Positions 23,601 to 30,800 of a stretch of 64,000 bases of DNA are shown one piece after another. The stretch lies in contig NC_091141.1 in the NCBI RefSeq assembly GCF_041381155.1, positions 19,798,828 through 19,862,827 on the forward strand, read 5' to 3'. Under the pieces are notes generated by a model. It saw only the letters and a list, made by a program, of their open reading frames with translations, was not told the origin of the DNA and ran no database searches. The position numbers were made by a program, and so were the translations under genes. The DNA is from Argopecten irradians (taxonomy: Eukaryota > Mollusca > Bivalvia > Pectinida > Pectinidae). Within the stretch, counting starts at the first letter, position 1. Each line of letters begins with the position of its first letter.

Positions 23601-24477
23601 TACCATCAAGTCACCACAAACTTCTTGTGCGACAAACTCAGGGGTCAAAGACCTTACTTCATCTCTAATGAGTTCTAATATGATGGGAATGCCAAGTTCA
23701 TCTAACAAAACATCCATGAATACATTGGCAGCAAACAATTCTATGACGTCGAATGCAGTGAGAGGAACTGGTTCATCAGCTCCAGCGTTTGGAACAAATT
23801 CTATGACAGCTAATAGAACTATGGCGCAACCTTTAATAGGTCAAAGTTCAATGAGTTCAAGTGGCATGGGTCAGAGTTCAATAGGTATGACAGGCAGTAT
23901 GGGACAAAGTTCATTAGGTATGTCTGGGGGTATGGGTCATAGTTCAATGGGCATGGCAGGAAGTATGGGTCAAAGTTCAATGGGTATGTCTGGGGGTATG
24001 GGTCAAAGTTCATTAGGTATGTCTGGGGGTATTGGTCAGAGTTCAATGGGTATGTCAGGCAGTATTAGTCAAAGTTCAATGGGTATGCCAAGTAATTTTG
24101 GAATGAATACGAAACCAGCAATGACTGGTCAAAACAATGCAAATATATCTTCACTAGATAGTCTTTTACCCATGTCAGCAAGTCAACAACCAAAACTGTC
24201 CCTAAACCAAATGTCCCAGTCAGCTGTCAGACCCCCCCAGACTTCAAATCAATTTGGAATGATGGGAAACAACATGGCCGCCCCGATGGCTGGTATGGGG
24301 CGGGGAATGGGTGTTGGACAATATGGTGGAGGTTTCCCCCAGAATCCCTCTGGTATGCTCCAGCCAATGGGATCGCAGCTACAACAGCCTCTGATGGGTC
24401 AAGGAATTCAGCCAATCAAATCACAAGGAATGTCAAACAACTCGTCATCCAATGATCTGTCCGATATATTTGGTTAA
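11533..24477 (+). CDS. SCYL2: SCY1-like pseudokinase 2 (SCYL2), complete, 15 coding exons
   Basis: Joined exons are 11533-11685, 12563-12720, 13043-13187, 14019-14168, 15660-15875, 16193-16309, 16421-16546, 16980-17156, 17440-17562, 20728-20841, 21397-21648, 22069-22169, 22683-22761, 23020-23196 and 23503-24477. All introns are GT-AG and phases agree, giving about 1,020 residues (human about 929). Residues 1-310 are a protein-kinase fold, 314-600 a helical HEAT-like region, and 697-1020 a low-complexity Met/Ser/Gly/Gln tail ending NDLSDIFG, close to the human NDLKDLFG. Catalytic motifs are degenerate: HRD reads HSN (168-170) and DFG reads GFE (188-190), while APE is kept (226-228), as expected of a pseudokinase. 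In vertebrates the protein binds clathrin and AP2 and acts at endosomes and the trans-Golgi; that role is family knowledge. The start was chosen because MDMFNKIRS aligns with the human N-terminus. Identification is very secure. Confidence 0.96.
12563..12720 (+). CDS. SCYL2: SCYL2 exon 2
   Basis: Residues 52-104, opening with EAAVFVFDKK, the position of the kinase VAIK strand, and ending inside an Arg codon (two bases). LTRLRHPKVL matches the conserved LTRLRHPRLL of the family. The acceptor is TTCTACAG. Confidence 0.95.
13043..13187 (+). CDS. SCYL2: SCYL2 exon 3
   Basis: Completes Arg104 and runs to residue 152. It contains TEPVFASLGNVLG, matching human TEPVFASLANVLG, and ends HGLLQ in phase 0 before a GTAACA donor. 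Confidence 0.95.
13269..13624 (+). mobile_element. TTAA-flanked MITE, copy 3, in SCYL2 intron 3
   Basis: 356 bp, complete at both ends, with TTAA at 13265-13268 and 13625-13628. It lies 80 bp after the exon 3 donor. Confidence 0.9.
14019..14168 (+). CDS. SCYL2: SCYL2 exon 4 (degenerate catalytic loop)
   Basis: Residues 153-202. LSEGISFLH aligns with human VSEGLSFLH. The catalytic loop reads LLHSNLCPEN and the DFG position reads GFE. Phase 0 at both ends; GTAAGT donor. Confidence 0.94.
15660..15875 (+). CDS. SCYL2: SCYL2 exon 5 (APE motif)
   Basis: Residues 203-274. The acceptor at 15658-15659 is preferred to the later CCGAG because it keeps phase 0 and yields PLFSFREWD, which parallels human FPCKEWD. 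YLAPEY (224-229) and FNKGKPLYE are conserved. Confidence 0.9.
16193..16309 (+). CDS. SCYL2: SCYL2 exon 6
   Basis: Residues 275-313 with VKLLLNSEPTVRPDPDQLTK, matching human VKLLLNVTPTVRPDADQMTK at the end of the kinase lobe. GACAG acceptor, GTAAGT donor, 39 codons in phase. Confidence 0.94.
16421..16546 (+). CDS. SCYL2: SCYL2 exon 7
   Basis: Residues 314-355. It carries the nearly invariant stretch LFQRDNLQKSQFFKGLPK at the start of the helical-repeat region. TTTTACAG acceptor, GTATGT donor. Confidence 0.96.
16980..17156 (+). CDS. SCYL2: SCYL2 exon 8
   Basis: Residues 356-414, RVSLQRILPPL onward, with ECVNPEMVPFILPN matching human EFVNPDMVPFVLPN. Helical-repeat region, phase 0 at both ends. 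Confidence 0.96.
17440..17562 (+). CDS. SCYL2: SCYL2 exon 9
   Basis: Residues 415-455, IPLIFMQNMTLLLKKTP. Followed by a 3.2-kb intron that holds a fold-back element, a MITE and a minisatellite. Confidence 0.95.
17582..17742 (+). repeat. Fold-back element in SCYL2 intron 9
   Basis: Imperfect inverted arms of about 65 bp begin ATATTACAGAGTTA, with GCGGGTAGGT and TGACGTCA-like cores, 20 bp after the exon 9 donor. A transcript could form a long hairpin next to the splice site. Confidence 0.85.
17920..18274 (+). mobile_element. TTAA-flanked MITE, copy 4, inside a minisatellite
   Basis: 355 bp, both ends present, TTAA at 17916-17919 and 18275-18278. A repeat unit lies on its left and 24 on its right. 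The unbroken unit has a single TTAA at the same point, so TTAA was duplicated on insertion. Confidence 0.92.
18279..19055 (+). repeat. Minisatellite, 24 units of about 33 bp, SCYL2 intron 9
   Basis: Unit TTACCTTAATAACACTCAGT then ATTGTATATATAA. Length changes arise mainly in the TATA tract. Another unit lies left of the MITE (17876-17915). Open frames across it on both strands are repeat artefacts. Confidence 0.95.
20728..20841 (+). CDS. SCYL2: SCYL2 exon 10
   Basis: Residues 456-493, ELCLSIVPTFAELIEF, matching human ELCLNIIPTFANLIDY; 38 codons, TTTCAG acceptor and GTAAGT donor. Confidence 0.95.
21397..21648 (+). CDS. SCYL2: SCYL2 exon 11
   Basis: Residues 494-577. KLLEYLDKWTVLDDILP and EPAVLMSILGIY are almost identical to the vertebrate protein. 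84 codons in phase. Confidence 0.96.
21858..22012 (-). mobile_element. tRNA-derived SINE in SCYL2 intron 11
   Basis: On the minus strand: TGGCTGAGTGGTTAAGA (A-box), GTTTGAATCCCATG (B-box) and GACCCTGGCTGTTAATAGGA near the 3' end. It ends 57 bp before exon 12. Confidence 0.8.
22069..22169 (+). CDS. SCYL2: SCYL2 exon 12
   Basis: Residues 578-611. Charged helix EKDHRQKLEQLDQMKQEQQ, a probable coiled coil. The last Gln codon is split two plus one across the intron. Confidence 0.92.
22683..22761 (+). CDS. SCYL2: SCYL2 exon 13
   Basis: Finishes the split Gln and encodes SIHITKVESTDNTQ and onward, weakly similar to the human linker. Length and phase restore the frame for the next exon. Confidence 0.85.
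23020..23196 (+). CDS. SCYL2: SCYL2 exon 14
   Basis: Residues 638-696, MDKFLSGFGMGGMM, then a Pro/Ser/Gly linker and an acidic patch KIEEEDPK. GCAG acceptor, GTATTC donor. Confidence 0.88.
23503..24477 (+). CDS. SCYL2: SCYL2 exon 15 (C-terminal tail and stop)
   Basis: Residues 697-1020. LEEKQKLAKQQEQ matches human LEEKQKLAKEQEQ. A Met/Gly/Ser/Gln-rich disordered tail follows, with eight 11-residue repeats, then KLSLNQMSQ and the terminal NDLSDIFG before TAA at 24475-24477. Confidence 0.95.
   Translation, partial: TLSLEEKQKLAKQQEQQRIYKAQKPLATSTKGSTIKSPQTSCATNSGVKDLTSSLMSSNMMGMPSSSNKTSMNTLAANNSMTSNAVRGTGSSAPAFGTNSMTANRTMAQPLIGQSSMSSSGMGQSSIGMTGSMGQSSLGMSGGMGHSSMGMAGSMGQSSMGMSGGMGQSSLGMSGGIGQSSMGMSGSISQSSMGMPSNFGMNTKPAMTGQNNANISSLDSLLPMSASQQPKLSLNQMSQSAVRPPQTSNQFGMMGNNMAAPMAGMGRGMGVGQYGGGFPQNPSGMLQPMGSQLQQPLMGQGIQPIKSQGMSNNSSSNDLSDIFG
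23839..24102 (+). repeat. In-frame 33-bp coding minisatellite in SCYL2
   Basis: Eight tandem units of 33 bp encode variants of GQSSMGMSGGM at about residues 809-896. Units differ at a few positions (L/M/I and A/T/S), so the array is old enough to have diverged but stays in frame. Confidence 0.9.
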
Positions 24478-26283
24478 TTACTGTTTGATTAACAAGTGCT
24501 AATATAGGAAGAATGGGACGTAATGTTTATCTCTGGATGTTACTGTTTAAGTGGGAAGAGTCCAAGTAAGATCAGTATTTGAATTGCATGCTTTCAATGG
24601 ACAGTTTGTAATTATAGAGGAACTTAAAAAGTACTTAAATCAATTAGGGTATTTAGTGAATTTACAAATTTGTGTCAAAAAGTGTTCAGCCGTTACGTTG
24701 ACCTAGTGAATGTGGTGACAATAAGTGTGTAGTGAGAAATTTTTTGAAACTATCTTAATGGTTTATTCTTTTTAATCTGTTCTCAAATTTTCAGAATTAA
24801 ACTGATATCATAAATTATGTACACAATGTGATCAATACATACTTTATCAAGCTACAACTTGTATTTTGTCAGGAAAAACTAAATTAAAATCCATGATCAT
24901 GTTTAGGATCATACAAGACTTCATAATGTAGTTCGTATTTATGACTAAGGGTTATACTACAAATAGCTACAACGACGTCTGTATGATAAAGAATTTCTGA
25001 TACGATGTTTAATACTTGTCCACTCTTCCACTTGTCTATATTTTCCATCCTTACTTGGTTAGAGTAGCTGTGCAATGTTTGAAATCATTTCATTGAATTA
25101 AAATTTGATTATGGCCTTACATCACTTACCATTATCTTAACTGCCACATTACAAGTTACAATGTAATATTGATGTCATTCTGCCTGTAGCATATAAAAGT
25201 TTAGATACATTATATGTATATATATCTACTTCCTTATCATTCCACAATAGCTCCAGATAATTATATGTTATGACGATGATGATATTCTGTGATAAACAAT
25301 GGTCAAACCATACCCTTAATATTACTTTGTGCAATTTATTTTAATTTACATATCAATCATTTATTACTGTATGTTCTGTATATTACTATTATGTATTTGT
25401 CAAATGATGGGTTTACTCTGGACATCGATGCAACAATTGTTTTCACCTTTTTCTTGTGTTGGACTGAATTCCTCTATTCAATATATTAGCAATCATTACG
25501 TTTATTCTGTGTCTAGGCATTGAGAGACCGCAAAACTTGGATCTTATAATTTTTTTACTTTACAAATGATTTACGTCTATCCCCTTACGTTTGGTGTTGC
25601 TTTGTGCATTCAAACTTTCGAGAAAGATTCGGGATTCTATCTCCTAGCCAAGACTATATATAATCTGATAGGCCTATAGGGGTTCTTTTATCGTACTGAC
25701 ACAGTGAAAATGGATGGGGAGCTGGTTTGTCCTATCATGTCATTACAAATGTGACTTGAGTGTGGTGTGATGTTCTGTGTCTTTGTAAGGTAGCGTGTTT
25801 CAGATAGTACTTTAAATGGGAATTACAAGAAGACGTACAATAGCACAGATACATCACAAAGTCTCCCACAGCACACATACGTACCTGTCCTCTTGATTTC
25901 TCTAAACAAATAATGCTTCTGATTTTGACTGAAGTATTCAGTTCACGTACTGAAGTATTCAGTTCACGTACAGTGTAGATCATCCTGAAATGACCATAGC
26001 TGGTGATAAGCTGTCAAAAACACCCGGTAGAGAAGTTAAAAACGTGTTGTTCACAAGTACACGAAACCTGCACCTAACCTTACTACTCTTACCTGATACA
26101 TGTTTACATTTCATGAAATATGCTATCAAATAAACTTTTAAGGTGGTATTGCGACAGCGTTATGTATGAATGAATATGTATCCAAAGAATACAATAATAC
26201 AGTGTACCTGTATTTTATTTTTCCTCTATCACTTACGACAGATGTGTGTTGTATGTATTATGTATGGAACATAAATGAATAAA
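24478..26283 (+). other. Probable SCYL2 3' UTR with poly(A) signals
   Basis: No coding region is seen after the stop. AATAAA occurs at 26129-26134 and 26278-26283, so a 3' UTR of about 1.65-1.8 kb is plausible. This is inference from hexamers only. No dispersed repeat was recognised here. Confidence 0.45.
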
Positions 26284-26305
26284 GAATTATTGGTGATAAA
26301 ACATG

Positions 26306-27668
26306 TTTATTTAGTGATAAGTAAAACAGAGTGCACAATCATATAAACTTAAAAAATATACAATTATATCAACACATAAATAAATCGCTCACGGATCTAC
26401 ATCGAACCCGGACATTAGTAATTCTCTCTGGCCAACCTTTCAGAGCAATATTGTTATAATTGTTAACATTACCACCATAACTTGCTTCCGTGTTGTTTTT
26501 CAAATTTGTCAAATGTTGGAGAGAAGTACGGTGGCTGATTTATGCCATTTCGTCTTTTCGTCTTTTCGCCCCGAAACGACTAAAATTAAATTTCTGGACG
26601 TCAAAAGTTTAACTTCAGTGAGGTGGACCATAAAATTCGAGTTTTGAAAATTGTTTTGAGTCGTTTTTGTTTCCATTCATAATGCATTTTGCAGTTACTT
26701 CATTGAAAGGGTCTTCGACGGGATAAGTTCGTTACGCATTTTATAAGTGACCTAATCCGGAAAAATATTGGGTCTAAAATAAACATGTATCACGTACAAG
26801 TTTATTTTAGAGCCAATATTTTTCCGTGTTAGGTCACTTACAAACTGTGTGACTAATATTCTCTAGAGAAGGTGAAAGGCCAAAGTGAAACATAACGTTA
26901 CAGCGAAACTTTCCTCTGAAGATCAATAACAAGCCACATTACGTCCATCAAAATATTACATTACATTCGTTCCTTTCCACTTAAAGTTTTCACAAATGAA
27001 CTAAATACACTGCTCGAAGTATGTACCATTCATAAGAGTGTAAAGTGTAAAATGCTACAGGAATAAAAATGGAATTCAGGAATAATTTTGATCGTATCCC
27101 GCTACAATCTAGCACATACAATGTATACCTGCGTAAAAACAACATTTTAAGCACCTACATTTAAAAAAAAAGACATGGAGTTTCCATAACATGTGTATAT
27201 ATTAAAGCGTTTTCACCACCTGTCTTTGTAGCGATGTGTTAAATAAATCATCTAAAATATCAATTCATCAATTGTAATGATGGAGTTGTAAACACGTTTA
27301 ATTCATGATCTTTTGAAATAAAATTAGATTATGCATAAATACACAAAAAAACAAAAACAACAAAAAAAAACATAAAAAAGACAATGATATGTACATTATA
27401 GATCTAGTTGTATTATAAACACGCTTGTATTCCTAAACTGGGAAAAGAGAATACGATTATGCATAAATAATATAAATAACTCCATTTCGACATCCACAAA
27501 TAAAATATCTACAGCCTTTAACAGCTACATGTGCAAATGTTAATTACAAAGCCTTCGGTTTAAAATCTATAAAAATAAATGTTGAATCACATATCTTCTC
27601 AAATTCTAAATCAACTACATCGTGACTCGTGGTGCTGAATAATTTCATAATATGAAATTTTGGTATCT
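26306..27668 (-). other. Probable 3' UTR of the stomatin-like gene
   Basis: No coding region. AATAAA on the minus strand occurs at 26816-26811 and 26311-26306. The second lies 22 bp from the SCYL2 AATAAA, so the two genes may end almost on top of each other. A fold-back repeat sits at 26744-26840. Confidence 0.4.
26744..26840. repeat. Fold-back repeat, 40-bp arms
   Basis: TAAGTGACCTAATCCGG and so on is mirrored by GTGTTAGGTCACTTA with about four mismatches around a 15-bp loop. Lies between the convergent genes. Confidence 0.85.
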
Positions 27669-27864
27669 TCACTTTTCGACAAAATTGCTGATGATGTCCC
27701 ACGCGAAGTGGGAAACACTAACGATGGTGGAGTTTTTCTCGCTAGCGATGTCGTTGAGCGTCTGTAAGATACCGAAGCTGAATGGCGGCTGGGGAAGCGG
27801 CAAGGATTTCGGACGCCTCCTTCAAAGCAAGAGACGAACTCTGCTCTCCTTCCGCGGCTATGAC
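27669..27864 (-). CDS. Stomatin-like last exon, frame disrupted
   Basis: Encodes VIAAEGEQSSSLALKEAS and on to AAIQLRYL in the spliced frame. Read straight on, that frame stops at 27744-27742. One base later in phase the sequence reads QTLNDIASEKNSTIV, clearly the stomatin continuation, and ends DIISNFVEK with TGA at 27671-27669. Where the family has FPLPVD the sequence reads SVSHFAWD, two further small indels that cancel. It could be assembly indels or real decay of the oligomerisation tail. Confidence 0.8.
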
Positions 27865-30800
27865 CTGTAGGCAACAGAACGCGGAGATAAAAGCGAACAT
27901 TAAGTTCTACATATCACAATTTAGGTTTTCTTAGAAAATTGACCATATATTGTTTTGTTCTGTTGATATGAAATGACATAAATACCTTGGCCCTAGCCTG
28001 TCGTGAAGCCTCCGCCTCGGCCGCCATGGCTCTCTGTAACTGGTGTGGTAGCCGCACGTCCTTACTGAAGACAGATGATAACGATATCAATCAGTGCAGG
28101 GTCATAATAATATACTCTCATCTTAGCGAGAACATATGAATGTTGTTTTCGTCGAAATGCGTAATGGAGACCTATCAAAGTGCATTGGCTTCATTTGAGA
28201 TAAATAAATTGATATGAGACTTAATATTCCTTTGGTTGATACAATTTACCAGATAGGTTTCAATTTTGGATTCAAGGGTAACAAATAATTGTGAGTAGAG
28301 CCCCCACAGTTTAACCACTATTATCAACCATTTGACGGTGGACCGAGATATTACTATAAAAACTAAATGCATCATAATGGAGAGGAAAACTTACATTTCT
28401 ACCCGGTCTACCGTCACTCCCCAGGGTTTAGTCGAAGTGTCCAAAAGTTGCTGGAAAATGATACAATAATGAAGTTTATTGACATAATTTCACCATTGCT
28501 ACAGGACGTCGTAACACCATGTCATACCTAAACATAACAAAAACCTGTATGCTATCAGCCACCACTTCACGATACTCCAGATGTTACTCTAACTGTCTTT
28601 ATATCCACTCCTGGAAGATGCCATAACACATTTTCATATTTTATGTCCGACAACAGATGTTTCATGTTCATAAAAATGTGATTGACTGGTTTTGAAGTTG
28701 GGCGTCGTTGTTACTGTAATCTTCCAGTGAAGTTTATAAGCTTGTGATTGGTTACTTGTGTTTTCTCCTGAACTGTCATCAGTGTTACTATGCATATCTC
28801 AGGGGTGGATATAATGACAGTGATAGTAACATCTGGAATATCGAGTAAGTAGACTCCAATGCCAATACATATATGTTGAAAGGTTGATTACTTACCTTCA
28901 TATGCCTCGTGATGGAGTCCCTATCTGACAGCATTTCAGCCATGTTCTTCGTACCCAGGACATTCCGCAGAGTGGTGGCAGCTAAAAGTTTAGTGGACTC
29001 GAAAGCGTCCTGCACATTACATACTGACATCACAGCGTCAAAAACATAACAATATATTACAGCGTCAACCGCCACCGTAACGGAGTCCTTGGATAGGATC
29101 TTAAAAGACAAAAGGCAGTGTCAAAAACATAATAGATTAAAGCATCGACCGTTACTGTAACGGAGTCCTTGAATATGATCTAAAAAGGCAAGAGAAAGTG
29201 TCAAAAACATAACAGTATATTAACAGCGATCACAATCATTGTGAAGGATGTCTCGGATAGAATGTAAAAAGACAAAACGTAGTGTCAAAGTGTGAAAGTC
29301 TCAAAACACAATAATAGATTAAAGCGTTGACCGCCACCATAACGGAGTTCTTGGATAGGTTCTAAAACGACAAAAGGTAGTGTCAAAAACATACTAGATT
29401 AAGATTACCAAGCACAATATCGTGTATATATGCTAGTCTTATAGTGAGGAAAAGTAGTCGAAAAGAGATGCGATGATGTTTAACTTTGGTATCTGAATAT
29501 AAGTATTTTGTATAGGCCTTTAGTACCGCGTATACCCGGATACCACAACTCTTTAAGAACATGACCTAATACACAAGAAAACGTCTCAAAATGCCCAAAG
29601 TTGACGATTTCAGTCGGAGTTATCGCCAAAACTAGTCTATGCACGCAACTAAGTACAATCAGAGATGCATACCTCTTGAGGCGGAACGTCGAAGCTAAGA
29701 GTGCGCATGTCAACCTTCTTAAACTCGTCGATACATGGATATAGACAAAATAGACCTGTAAATAAAAATTGACCAGAATTATGGTGCATTTTACGTTTAA
29801 AGTTTTATCTTCATATGGAATTAGTATCAGATCTTATAAAGGACATTCAGTTGATGATATGCTGAAGTTTTCTGATACCTATATCGTAGTATTTCATTTA
29901 GAGCATTGTTTCTATTATACCTAACTGACTTTCCACCTAATGCACTCCCTGTGGATGTCTTTTTTTGTGACGTTTCATTATCTAGTAAGATGTGTATTCT
30001 GTCACCTTCACCAGAAAGACCAGGTAACATACGTACACAAAGTGAAATGAATATCGTGATCGATGATCAATTCTTAATTGACTTTGCAAAAAGTGTCCAA
30101 TGGGACGACCCATTAGTACAAAAGTATATGCGTTTGTTATAAATACATATTGTGGTACAACATGCATTGCATTATGTCTTAATTTAATTAAGATGTAAAT
30201 ATAAGCTATATATAAAGTTAACGTATTATTTATATCTACAGATGTATTACTAGTTTTACTTACTTTATTACAGACTTACAATGATGCCCTCATTCATAGG
30301 AATGACACAAATACACAAGTTGACAAACAAATATTAGGGGAAATCCTGATAATAATCAGTCAGAGAGAAAAAGAAAAGTACAAGATAATACCATTTCGTT
30401 ATAAATACGACAGGCGGACGCTTCGAAATTAAAATAATCAATAACACATATCGTAGTATATTTAGCATTGTTACTATCATAATTACCAGCTACAACTTTT
30501 TTGTAACGCGCTTCTATAAGATGTGTATTCAATTTTCCAGAAAGACCAGTTATTTTACACAAAGTTTATGATTTGTGATCGATATCAATTCTTATTACTT
30601 TGAAGAGAGACGGTTTATTACAAAAGCATATCTTTATATACATTTTGTGTAAACATATTATATTACAATTTTTAACATGTAAATAAGCTATAAAAATGGA
30701 ATTCATCTTCATTTTCCAAAGCATTACAGTTTTATACAATATCTATGACAGGGTATATTCAATATGTCCTTTTGATTCATAGCTGAGTTGTGTGCTGAAA

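Noticed and set aside
23819-24046. 75-codon minus-strand frame, MNSDQYPQTY type
   Set aside because: Shadow of the coding minisatellite in SCYL2 exon 15.
29906-30142. 78-codon plus-strand frame and a further open stretch at 30273-30430 resembling two exons
   Set aside because: Protein-like at first sight, but no consistent splice pair joins them. The second lies in the LINE 3' repeat and related copies do not keep the frames.
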